DNA of 64,000 nucleotides from Phalacrocorax aristotelis (lineage: Eukaryota > Chordata > Aves > Suliformes > Phalacrocoracidae): positions 11,356,501 through 11,420,500 of the forward strand of contig NC_134281.1 of assembly GCF_949628215.1 (NCBI RefSeq). Reading direction: 5' to 3'. Under the pieces are notes generated by a model. That model was given only the letters and a program-made list of their open reading frames with translations, made no database searches and was not told the DNA's origin. Below are positions 24,247 through 35,300 of this stretch, one piece after another (position 1 is the first letter of the stretch; each line of letters begins with the position of its first letter). The position numbers were made by a program, and so were the translations under genes.

Positions 24247-27200
24247 ATGGCTACAGCACGGCTCGTCACCTGGGGGCTGCTCATGGCTGCCAGGGTCCCC
24301 ACTGGGGCCTGGGGGACCCTGCCAGCAGGGTTGTCCTCAGGTGGGACCCTGCAGTGGGGCAAGGGCCCCCTGCACGGCCCTGTCTGGGAGGCATCGGGGG
24401 AGCCGAGCGGTGCCGAGGCCCCCAGGAGCGAGCGCTGGGGGGGCAGCAGCCCCATGCACTGGTCCCCACCGCCACAGGCTGGGGATGCCACCGGGTCACC
24501 CCTGGGGATGGAAACCACCATGGCAGGCGCTGGCACCGAGGCCTGGCAGGACAGAAGCACATCCCCAGCTGTGGCGGAGAAGCCCCTCATCACCTGGCAA
24601 GGACACGAGGCTGAAGGCCAGGACAACTCCCAGGGGGGGAACTGGCTGCCCCACGACTCTGTGCTGGGGACACCAGCCCCTGAGGTGCCCACAGATATGC
24701 GGCCGGTCTCCCTGGGGACACCCTGGGCAGGGCAGGGCCTGTCCCCAGCCAGGCAGAGGGCCACCGGGCCAGCCAGCACCCCTAGCCATCGTCCAACTGT
24801 GTCCACCATCACCCTGACCCCCGTGCCAGCAGTGTGGACAGAGACAGGGACAGCAGACGCCCACACAGGGGGACCCATGGCATCCCCAGGCCTCCCTCGA
24901 GGTGCACAGCTCACTCTGGCCAGCAGCCAGCTAGTCTCTCTGGGCACTGTCCCCGTCCCCCATGCCACAGGCACAGGGCCAGCCCAGGGTCCCCACACCA
25001 GCCTCAGCTCTGTGTGGCCAGTGGGCAGACAGGAGGGCCTGGGAGGGCCCCCCAGCCCCTCCCCAGCTTTGCCCAGCTCTGCCACACAACTGCCACCTGC
25101 AGCCCCTTCGTGGGGGCTGGCTGAGCCGTGGACCCAGGTGCTCCCAGCCCACCAGCGCAGCACCAGGAGGGCCCTGCTCAGCCGCGCCACTGCCAGCCCT
25201 GGGGACGAAGCCTCTCGCATGGACACCAGGCCAACAGGGCAGTGGGGACCCCAACCTGCCCCGGGGGGTGCCTTTGGCACCAGCCCGGCACCGCTGCCTG
25301 CCTCCAGCACAGTCTCCCCAGCACCCCTGGCACAGGTAGGAGCTGGTGTGGCATAGGGGGACCCCTCGGCAGGGACCAAGCCCCCACAGGCGCCAGCGCC
25401 CGGCTCTGCCCTCTCTTGCAGGGCTGCTGCCTGAGGAGGACGTTGGCTCCCCGCAGCGGGTCCGGGGTGCCATGGGCCTCGTGACTGCCCCAAACGCCAC
25501 CGAGGCTGCCCCACAGCCAACAGCACATCCCACCACAGGGACGTCTGGGACCAGGCGCTCAGGTGATGCAAGGCCACGGTGGGGATGCCATGGGAACCCA
25601 TCCCCAGGGTGTCAGGGCTGGCAGGGTGGCTGGCAGCTATCTTGGGCTGCCCAGCCATGATGCGATGACACCTTCAATCAGGATTGAGCCTGGCAACAGC
25701 CCTAATCTACTCCTAAGATTAGTGCTAAGTGCCCAGTGGGTGTGATCTTCCCTGGGTTGGGTCACAGACATGCCCAAGTCTGTGCCACCACCTGCACCGC
25801 AGGTCCTGCCGGAGACCCCCGGTGGGTGCCAGTGGGCACCGGTGGGCACAGCCCTGGCTGACACAGGGCATTGCCCCCTGTGCTGTGCTGGCATGCTGTG
25901 GCTGATTCATCCTAGCCATGGGGTGCCAGGTGTCACAGAGCCGCATGCGTAGGGTCCCCCACACCCACTGACCATCCCACTCCTTCCTCCCCGCAGACAC
26001 CCCAGGGACGCAGCCCCACACCCATGGCACCGCAGCCCCCTCGGCCACGTGGCGGCAGGCAGGGGTGACGCCGCAACCGGCCCCCCGGCATCCATCCACG
26101 CGGCAGCCACAGCCCAGCCACCCACCAGCACCGGGGGCCAACGGGACTGGGCTGTGCTGGGCTGAGCTGCGGCGCCGGCTGGGCTTCGCCTGGGAGGCCC
26201 ACGTGTACGGGGTGGCCGCCATCTTCCTGCTGCTGGCACTGGGCTGCCTGGCTGGGCTGGTGGGGGCAGCCACCCTGCATCCCCCTCACCTGCTGCACAT
26301 TTTAGGGGCCCATGGGTTGCTCCTGGCCACCTGCTTGCTGCGGGGCACCTTCCTGCTGCTGGACCCCTACGGAGCGCGGGCCGCCTGCCCCCCCGGGCCT
26401 TGCTGCTGCTCAGCACAGTCCCCTTCCCCCTGCTGCTCGCCGCCTTCGCCCTCCTGCTCCAGCGGCTCCAGCGCCTGGCCCAGCTCTGGCTGCTGCCAAC
26501 CCAGCTCCGGGTCTGCCAGCGCTGGGGGCTGCCGCTGTCCTGCAGAGCGCAGTGCTGGGGGCTGCCGACCTGCTCCCACCCCCGACTGGGCCCCACCGCT
26601 GGGCTGGGGCTGCAGGCACTGGGCTGTGGGGCTGGGGCCCTGCTGCTGCTTGGAGGGCTCTGGGGGTGCTGGAGGGTGCTGCGGGCACCCCGGGAGGTAC
26701 CAGGGGGTGGTAGGGAGCCAGGGCTGCAGCAGGGGGCCTGGGTGCTGCTGGTGGCTGTGGTGGCGGGACTGCCGGTCTGCGGGCTGCAGCTCTACAGCAC
26801 CCTGTGGCTGCGGGGGCTCCTGGGCCCCCCCGCACACTTCTCCCAGTCTGGCTGGGCAGCACAGCTGTGGTTGAGGGTTGGCGAGCTGTGCACAGCGCTG
26901 GCACTGCTGGTGGCTGCCGCTGAGCCACTGTGCTGCAGGTGCCACCGCCACCCCACTGGCCACTCCTGCTGGGCCAAGGCGCTGCGGTACTTCTGTGCCA
27001 GCCACAAAGTTGAGGCACCCGAGTACCCCAACAACTGCTACGACTGGGCTGGCGGCAGCAATGGCCCTGAGCGGGCACCCACCAGCGACATCTCCAAAAG
27101 CCTCATCCGCAACCCAGCAGAGCAGCTGCCCCTGCGGGCTCTCAAGGACAGCAACGAGGCCTGGGCGGCTGCTGCTGGCACCACTGGGACACCGGGGCTC

Positions 27201-27745
27201 AGCCCCAAATGTCCCAACGCGGTGGCCGCCCGCTCCTGTGTCGCCTTTGAGCAGGGCTCATCCCCCTCACTGGAGAGCTGGCCTTCCGCCCGCCATCCCC
27301 CATTGACCTGCGCCGCAGTATCGACCAGGCGCTCTGCCGCCGGCACCTCCTGCGTGATGGCCTCTTTGGCCGGCCTCGCCGTGGCTCTGGCACCTCGCTG
27401 CATGGCTCCCCGACACCCACCGAGACCCCTGGCTTAGGGCGCATGGTGCGGTGCAGCTCGCTGACAGAGCTGCCCGGCCCCAAGCAACCCCTGGGCACCA
27501 TCACCGTCACCGTCACCGCCTCAACCAGCTCGCTGGAGAGCAGCTCGCTGAAGATCAGCTGGAACCCCTGGCGCCATGGGATGTCCTCACCCGACAGCCT
27601 GCCCCTGGATGAGGCACCTAGCCGTGCCCCCCTCCTGGTGCCCGCCATCCCCCCTGGCTTGGAGCACGAGGGCCACCGCGGCCTCCCGGCCCTCGGCAAG
27701 GCGGTGGACACCCGCAGCCTCTCCAGTGACACCATCGAGCTCTGA
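24247..27745 (+). CDS. PRRT3: Proline-rich transmembrane protein 3, with two apparent frameshifts
   Basis: PRRT3 is a multi-pass membrane protein of poorly known function. The start at 24247 opens a signal-like hydrophobic N-terminus, then a long Pro/Thr/Ser/Gly-rich ectodomain. Exons are 24247 to about 25345, 25422-25562 and 25997-27745. Conserved landmarks match human PRRT3 as I recall it: SPQRVRGA, LDPYGA, PFPLLLAAFALLLQ, PEYPNNCYDW, DISKSLIRNPAE, FRPPSPIDLRRSID and a C-terminus ending DTIEL. About six membrane segments lie between 26195 and 26935. The conserved protein runs through three frames in the last exon, with shifts near 26378 and near 27270; each is explained by one missing G in a G run, which suggests sequence error more than a dead gene. 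The donor of the first exon is uncertain: a strong site at 25335 breaks the phase, while a weaker one at 25345 keeps it. PRRT3 converges on CRELD1. Confidence 0.85.
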
Positions 27746-27907
27746 GCCAGGGAGATACGGGGATGGCAGAGACTGAGTGGTACAGGGACAGGCCCAGTGG
27801 GGGGCAAGCCCAGTGTGGGGGTCCAGGGGCCTGATCCTGTGCCCTTGCAGGGCCAGGCAGGAGGGGGGACCTGGGCTGGGCCAGCTCTGCTTGTGCCAAA
27901 CCAGAGA

Positions 27908-27913
27908 AATAAA
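27908..27913 (+). promoter_or_regulatory. PRRT3 poly(A) signal (AATAAA)
   Basis: A canonical hexamer lies 163 bp after the PRRT3 stop, with TTTATGTTGGG and GGTGTGCGG downstream. The opposing CRELD1 signal is about 110 bp further on, so the two transcripts end nearly back to back. Confidence 0.8.
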
Positions 27914-28023
27914 AAGTTTATGTTGGGAGGAGGTAGCCCCATTGGTGTGCGGAGATGGTGGCAGGGAACAGCACCCCCAGGACCATCCCCCCGCCCAAGC
28001 AGCCAGGCTGGGTGTGCAGAGCT

Positions 28024-28029
28024 TTTATT
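28024..28029 (-). promoter_or_regulatory. CRELD1 poly(A) signal (AATAAA on the minus strand)
   Basis: TTTATT on the plus strand reads AATAAA on the minus strand, 760 bp beyond the CRELD1 stop. It implies a 3' UTR of about 0.8 kb. Confidence 0.7.
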
Positions 28030-28792
28030 TCCTGAGATATGAACACACAGACAGATGAGCACACCCTGATGGACAAACCACAGACAAATGCAACAGCCAC
28101 GCTCATGCATTCAGCAGGGCCCCTCACCCCCACCAGCATGGCACCCCATGAGCAGTGAGGGGTTCCCCTGACCCCCCTGCTCTGCAGGAGCCCCTGGCCT
28201 CCCCAGCCTGGGAGGGGTAAGCTGGACTCTGCCCAGGGATGTGGGAAAGAGGGTTTGGAGGGGCACAGGCCTCCCAGCCCCACAGCTCAGGGCAAAGGGG
28301 GAACCCAGCCCCCTGCTACCCCACAGGGGAACAGTCTCACAGGGGGACACAACGTCCACAGGGTCCAGAGGACACTCGCTGGGCAGGCAGCAGGGCCGAG
28401 CTTTGCCAGCATCACCACCCTGGCACCCAGCCATGCCAGACCACCCCCTGGCCTGCCCCCACGCCCTCCCACCTGCCACGGTGCCAGGTCTCTCCTCCAG
28501 AGCACGAGGGGCTGGGGCAGCATGCTGTGCCCCCACCCCCTCCCAGTGCCACACTGCCTCAGCATCACCATGCCAGACAGAGGGGGCTGTGGGGAAGGCC
28601 CTGGGGACCACCAGGCACCCTTGTCTTCTTCTGCAGGGGTAAGGCAAGACCCTACACTAACAGGGCTAGGGGACACATGCAGGGCACAGCACCGTGTGCA
28701 GGATCTGGCCTCGGCAGCCAGCCCCTGCAGCGGAGGCAGTCCCGCACCCCAGGCTGAGCCTGTCCCCCCTCCCGCGCCTGGCAGCCCCAGAG

Positions 28793-31552
28793 CTATCTGC
28801 CCTTCATGAAGCCATCAAGGACGCGGTCACTGCGGTCAGAGAGCCAGTAGCCAGCCATGGCAGCCACAGCACCAATGAAGATGGCGGTGAAGACCATGTC
28901 ACCCTTGGCGGCCAGCGTGGCCAGGGCGCAGATCATCACGCCGAAGAACATCTGCTGCAGCACCACCACCTCGTCCTCTGTCACGTCGTCGAAGAAGCCC
29001 TTCTGTGGGGCATCTGCAAGGATGGTGCTCGTTGGGAGGGGGAACAGAGAGGTGGGCAGAGACCCCCACAGCCCTGTACATCCCCACCCACAGCCCATGC
29101 CCTCCCTGCCACGTCAGGCTGTACCAGGGGGCTTGTCCTCCACACAGTGCCCATCCTGCCGGACGTGGCCACGGGCGCAGATGCAGCGGTAGCTGCCCTC
29201 CGTGTTCTCGCACACCTCCTGTGCCCCCGTGCACACCGGCTCCTCGGTGCTGGCACACTCATCCACATCTGCAGGGGGAGGCAGGGCTCAGGCAGGGCTT
29301 GAGCAGCAGGAAGGGGGCAGAGCCGCCCCCCAGCCCACGGGAGGCACTCACCCAAGCACTTGGCTCCGTCCCGCCAGTAGCCCTTGTTGCATTTCTTGCA
29401 GCGAGCCGGTCCAGCGCCCATGCAGCCAATGCAAGCCGTGGAGCAGTCTGCCATGGGGAGAGGAGCTGGGGTTGCTGCTGGAGCCCCCTTCCCAGCCCAG
29501 CCAGTGTCAGCGTGGGCCAGGAAGGGATGGCACCAAGCAGGGGACAGCCACCTGCATGGAAAACCACCCCCACTACCTCTGCCTGACCTCGGCACTCGTA
29601 GGAGCCCTCCGTGTTGACGCAGAACTGGTTGGCTCGGCAGTGTGCCATCTCCGTGCCACATTCGTCGATGTCTGGGGGAGAGAAGGGGGGGAACATCCCC
29701 ACTGAGCCCCAGCTCCTGGGATACAGCCCCTCCCCCTGGGCCCCGAGCCCACAGCTGTGCCCACAGGCCCCAAAAGTGTCTGCTGTTCCCCCAGTCCCGC
29801 CACAGCCCTCACCGATGCAGCGGTGCTCATGCAGCACCCAGCCCCTCTTGCAGCGAAGGCAGCTGGAGTCCTCAGGCCCTGTGCAGCGCCCGCAGGCCCG
29901 GTAGCACTCTGCGGGCAGGGGAGAGCGGGCATGGGCACAGGCAGGGGGAAGCTGCCGGCACCTGGTGCCAGGGCAGCACCGGGGCAGGCTCCTGGCTGCA
30001 CAGCCCCCCTCCCCACCAGGCCAGACCCCTACCTACCAGCACATACCAGGTGGCTCTTGTTCCGTGAGGCCTCGTAGTAGCCGTCACCACACTCGGCACA
30101 GAAGGGGCCACCGTAGCCTGGACTGCAGACGCACAGACCGGTGCCACGGCGTGTGCCGTCACCATCGCATCGCCCATTGCCACTACAGGGCTGCCGGGGC
30201 CCGCCTGCACAGGCTGCATGGGAGGAGAGCCATTGGCCGGCAGCCGGGGTGGGGGGTGGTGTGCCGGGGACCTCTGCAGCCCAGGTGGCACCGCTGGCAC
30301 CCCCACCAGCACCCCACTTTTGCTGCAGCTACTCACGCCGGCAGTCAGGGCCGTAGGTGCCAGGTGGGCAGCAAAGCGCCAGCCTGTCCATGCATAGCCA
30401 TTGGAAAAAGTCAGGGTGCTGCTGCCGCCTGGGGAGGGGGAGACATGACACTCAGCCCCCCACCATCCCATTGTCCCCCCACGTCCCAATCCCCAGACTC
30501 ACTCATGGAACCACCACTGCTCCACGTGCTCCTCGCTCTGCTCCAGCAGCTGGTGGCAGGTGAAGTCCGAGGGGGCGCAGACACCCTCCAGCACCTCCAG
30601 CAGGCGCGTCTCGCTGGTGGGAGAGGGGAGTAAGTGCGGAGACATGTCCCCTGGGAGCAGCTGGGCACCCCTGGAGTCCCCTGGCTGGGTGGCACCCACC
30701 TGTGCTGGTATTTGGCCAGCTTCTCCTCTTCCCAGGCTGTGTTGCCCCCGCCAAAGCCTTCGTGCTCTGTCCGCTCCAGGCCCTGGGCATGGGGCGGAGG
30801 TGGGCAGTGCAGGCACGGGACCCCCAACAACCCCCTCCGCATAGGGTCACCCCCCCAGCTGTGCTACCCTCCTCTCCCCAGGGACCTGCCACCCTCTCCC
30901 CTCCCCAGAGCCCAGCTGCTGTGCTCCTCCAGGACCCCCTCCGCTCCCTAGGGATGCCATGGGGGATGCCCCCTGCCTCACCAACGTCCTGCCACACCAC
31001 ACACACACCTGGTCTGGGCCCCCCCCGGGCCCTCCAGCTACATCACCCCAACCAGGACCCTCTTTACCCCTGCTCGCCTGTCACCCCCAGACCACACCAC
31101 CCCGCACCAGGCCACCCGACCCCCCCCAAGGCTGCATCCCGCCATGCCTGTCACCCGTGGGGTCCCCACCCTCACACCCTTGCTCCCGGCTGCCCCCCAC
31201 AGCAGGGACTGTGTCACTCTATCAACCCCCAGGCCGCACCACCCCCCCGCGTCCCTCCCCACGCCACGGCCCCCATCACCCCACCGCATCCCTCCCAACG
31301 CCACGGCCCCCATCACCCCCGCCCCGCGTCCCTCCCCACGCCACGGCCCCCATCACCCCCCCGTGCCTCCCCCACGCCCCGCACCCTGCTGAAGCTGTCG
31401 GCGAGGCCGCGGCAGGCTCGACAGGACTCGGCCCCGTCCCGGTCCTGGTCCGCGTGGGCGCGGGCAGCCACCAGCAGGACCCCCGCGAGGAGGGCGGCTC
31501 CCAGCAGGGGCGCCCCGCGCCGGGCCGGTAACGGCAGCAGCCGCGGCCCCAT
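28793..31552 (-). CDS. CRELD1: CRELD1, cysteine-rich with EGF-like domains 1
   Basis: CRELD1 is a membrane-anchored EGF-repeat glycoprotein linked in mammals to heart cushion development. Ten exons join in phase to 423 aa (human is 420): 31385-31552, 30700-30782, 30503-30613, 30337-30428, 30037-30213, 29813-29908, 29588-29671, 29352-29447, 29125-29268 and 28793-29013. In order there are a signal peptide, a CRAC (CxxC) motif, the family's WE-type region around a WEEEKLAKYQ stretch, an EGF module (CSGNGRCDGDGTR), cysteine-rich furin-like repeats, two calcium-binding EGF modules (DIDECGTE and DVDECAST), and two C-terminal membrane segments ending in SDRVLDGFMKGR. The donor at 30036 was chosen over an internal GT because it restores both the phase and the conserved SHLVC peptide. 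It is convergent with PRRT3 and in tandem with IL17RC. Confidence 0.97.
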
Positions 31553-31847
31553 GCTCCCCCGCCCGCCCCACGTGGGCCACGCCCGCTGACTCAGCGCCCA
31601 CCGCCCCCGCCAATGGCAGCGCGCCCGCCCCCGCCGACCCCCCGCTCCCAGCCAACCCGCGCCGCCCGCCGGGTCCCGCCTCCCCGCGCCTTAAAGGGGC
31701 CGAGAACAAGGGCACTCGGCGTGGGGAGGGGCGGATGGGTGGGGACAGTGACCCCCTCACGCACCGGGAGTGGCTGCGCGGAATGCACCGGCCCCGCTCT
31801 CGCCTGGTGGGCGAGCCCCTCAGCCCCCGACCCGACTTGGCCAGTCC
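31553..31847 (-). promoter_or_regulatory. CRELD1 CpG-rich promoter region
   Basis: A CG-dense stretch lies directly upstream of the CRELD1 start codon. A TTAAAG at about 31692 is the only AT-rich element seen. There is no clear TATA box in the normal position, which fits a CpG-island promoter. Confidence 0.5.
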
Positions 31848-32275
31848 CCAGTCAAACCAGTCTAGGTCACCTTCCCCCTCCAGCCAAACTGACACAGTTT
31901 CCCCTTCATCCCCCCGACTGGTCCAGTTCCCCCTCATACCCGCCCCATTGTACCAGTTCCCCCTCACCCCTCCGTGAATTAGCCCAGTTCCCCTCATACC
32001 CTCTTAAACTGGTCCAGTTCTTTCTTGCCCCCCCCAAACTGGCCCAGTTCCCCTTCATACCCCTGAGCTGGTCCAGTTCCCCTTTACCCACCTTGAACTG
32101 GCCCAGTTCCTGCTCACCCCCTCCTGAACTGGCCTGGCTCCCCTCATACCTCTCCCAGACTGGTCCAGTTCCCTCCCACCCTGCCTTGAACTGGTCCAGT
32201 TCCCCATCTACCCTCCAATCAAACCAGCCCAGTTCCCCTTCACTCCCCAAATCAGACCAGACCCCTCTCCTGCCC
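31848..32275 (+). repeat. Minisatellite of about 13 copies of a 30-bp unit
   Basis: This is a diverged tandem array between CRELD1 and IL17RC. The unit is roughly AACTGGTCCAGTTCCCC followed by a C/T-rich spacer, with a period near 30 bp. The core AACTGGTCCAGTT is close to a palindrome. Units differ by several bases each, so the array is not recent. It lies just beyond the IL17RC poly(A) site and upstream of the CRELD1 promoter. Confidence 0.85.
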
Positions 32276-32383
32276 CCAACCCTCCCCTTACCTCCCCATC
32301 ACCCCTCACCCATCCAATGCAGTCCCCATCCCCACACACACCACAGAGGATGGACACGTGCGTGTCAAAGCCGCTGTCACCAC

Positions 32384-32389
32384 TTTATT
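32384..32389 (-). promoter_or_regulatory. IL17RC poly(A) signal overlapping the stop codon
   Basis: On the minus strand the sequence reads GAATAAAG. The TAA stop (32385-32387) lies wholly inside the AATAAA hexamer. A CG- and GT-rich stretch follows at the expected distance (32330-32370). Confidence 0.75.
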
Positions 32390-35300
32390 CCCCCACTGCC
32401 CGCCGCAGCCCCTCAGCCACTGCTGCCACATACGGCTCCAGCCACCGGCCCTGCCACCGACCCGGTCCTGCCAGTGCCCGCAGGAAACCCCCAGTCTCAC
32501 TGGGCAGGGCGAAGGCAGGGGCTGCCCGCAGTGCAACCGGCACTGCCGGCACCAAGGCCTCGAGCCGGGCCACCACGTAGTGCCCACCATTGCCCGCTGC
32601 CAGCACTGGCACAGCGCAGGACAGAGCCGCTGCGAACACCTCACAGGGTGCTACAGCAGGGACATCATCAGGGCTGGAGCTGTGCCGGGGGCCGGGGCCA
32701 CTAGAAGTGGCCCCGGCCCCCGGCACAGCCCCAGCCCTGGTGTCCCACTGGTGTGCAGCAGCCACAGCTGCCGGAGAGAGGAGGAGGATGATGGTGTCAC
32801 CATCATGCAGCGCCCGCTGGTGCTGGGCATGCAGCCAGGGCAGCGGCCCCCATGCTGCTACCCCGCTGCCACCTCCTGGTGCCACCACCACTGCCAGCCC
32901 CAGTGGGTGCAGGGCCGCCGTCAAGGCACACGCTGCTCGCTCTGCCACTGGCTCCGCCGCATGAACCAGCAGTGCCCGCCGGCCTCGCAGCAGGCCTGAG
33001 GGGTACCGTCAGTGCCTGAACTCCACCTGGGCACCCCCTACCCACCCTGTGGGGTAGCCAGAGTGGGAGGCAGGCTGGGACCATCCCTGACAGGGGACCC
33101 CCCCTGCTCTGCCCCCTAAGCCCTCTGCAGGGAAGGTATGGACATCCCTGCACACCCACCCAGAACCCACGCTTGCCCCATGCTCACCCTCGGAGCCGTA
33201 GTCAGCCCTCAGGGACTTCAGCCAGCCTGCAGGGAGGAAAGGCGGTCAGGCAGGGTCTGCGGGGGTGGTCCTGGGCCAGACACAGTCCCAAGGCAGGCAC
33301 CACTCACCTTTCACATTCTCCTTCTTCAGCAGGAGCAGGAGCAGGAGGCAGGCAGCTCCCAGCAGCATCCCCATCCACGCCAGCACCCAGCGGGTACGCA
33401 GGTCTGCAGGCAGGGGTCAGTGCCTGCCAAGGGTCCCCGGCACCCACCCAGTAGCCCCACCGGATGGGTGCCCTCCCTCAGCCCCACACCGGCTCCCCTC
33501 TTCCCCAGCGCAGCTGGGGACACTCACACTTGTGCAGGGGACAGGCCCAGAGCATGACCCCAGTGCTGTTCTTAGGTTGCCAGACCTATGGGGATAGGGA
33601 CATGTCACATGCTGCCTGGTCCTCACCCACTGCCCACCCACTGCCCACACTGACCGGCCTGCACTGCCCCGTCGCCACATCCCGATGCAGCTCCTGCTCC
33701 AGCAGCCCAGGGTGCCCAGAGCCCTGTGAAAGCAGCAGGGGGTGAGCCAGCTGTGCCGCCAGTGCCACCGCCGCCAGGACACAGGGTTCCCTGTCCCTTA
33801 CCATGCTGGCGAGGGGGTTGCAGGCACCCCATTCCAGGGCGCACAGCGAGGTATTCCCGCCATCCTCCCTGTGCTCCAGCAGCAGGAGGTCATCGGTGCG
33901 GCCAGGAAGCGCTCCTGGGGATGCAGGGCGTTGGGAAGGAGTGGCTGGGGGGGCTCACCTCCCAACTGGACCTGGGGCTGCCCCTGCCCTCCTGCCCACC
34001 AATACTCACGGTCCCGCAGGCACTGGGTCAGCCGGACCTGCCCGCTGCTCCACACCTGCCCCAGAGAGTTGGTTAGCAGCACCTGGGGCTGCCTGTGGGG
34101 CAGCTGTGGGGCAGGGCGGTATCCTACCTGCACACAGAGGTTGGGGTGCAGCTGCAGCCCCCCAAAATCCTGGGGTCCCTGTGGGTGGAAGGTATACTGT
34201 CAGGGCCACCTGCATCTCCCCTGGCTCCATGGCGCCCCACAGAGCCCCACTCACCTGCCCCACAGCAGGCTGCTGCAGGCCGGGCAGGGCTTGGCAGGGC
34301 CCTGTGGGCTCTGGCTGCCAGCAGGGCACCAGCTTGGCCGGGAGGTCACAGGGGGCTGAGAGGGAGCAGGTCAATGCCTGCCCCCCAGAGTGCAGCACCA
34401 GCTGGCTGTGTGCCCACAGCCGCTCCCAGGCATTGGCATCTGCGGTGACACCAGTAGAGGGGTGTCACCTCTGTGTGGTGCCCCTCGAGTCCCCCTGCAT
34501 CCTGTCCCCCCCATATTCCAGCCCCACGGTGCAGGTACCATGGGAGAAGGGGCACATGGTGGCCCGTGGTGGATCCTGGGTCTCTGGCCAGACCTGGAAT
34601 GGGGAGAGAGAGAGGAAAGAAAGGATTTGGGCAGCCCAGACTGTGACTGTGACCCGCTGGCCCCCTGGGGATGCTGGAGGGGGTGGCATGGTGCCCAGAG
34701 CCCCTCTGCTTTGCCAGCAGCCCTGACACCCTCACAGTGCCCAGCAGACACTCACCTGCAGGCAGAGGCAGGGGAGCACCTCATCAACTGGCAGACTGTA
34801 GTTCATGGGGCCACTCTGCCACCGGGAACCAGACGTGGGTCACCCCACAGTAAATCGCCCCCTGGCAGGGTCACCCAACACAGGAGGACCTGTCCCCAGG
34901 GGACCCTCACCCAGCACCCTGCCTGTAACATAGACAATGCTTCCCAGGGACGGCGGGGCACAGCACCTGGAGCCTGGCCAGGATGGGGTGTCAGGGAAGG
35001 GGTTCATACTCACCGCAGTCACCACACGCCCTGACCCACCAGTGCTATGGCTCTGGTTGTGATAGAGCCAGAGGGTGTAGCTGTGTCCTGCCGCAGCCCC
35101 CTGCACCTCCACGACCACCTCCTTTGGCCCCGGGGAGACCTGCAGCCTGGGCACTGTGCCGGAAGCAGCTCAGGGCACCCGGCACTGCCTGCCCAGTGTT
35201 GCAGCACAGGGCACAGCACCCCAGGAGTCACCTCTTCCCCAGCACCCACCACCCAGATCTCCCCAGGGGACGTGCGCCATGCCGGCGGGTCCCAGTACTG

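Noticed and set aside
23988-25658. 556-codon open frame antisense to PRRT3
   Set aside because: It is a shadow of the PRRT3 coding exon in stop-poor DNA, with no recognisable domain.
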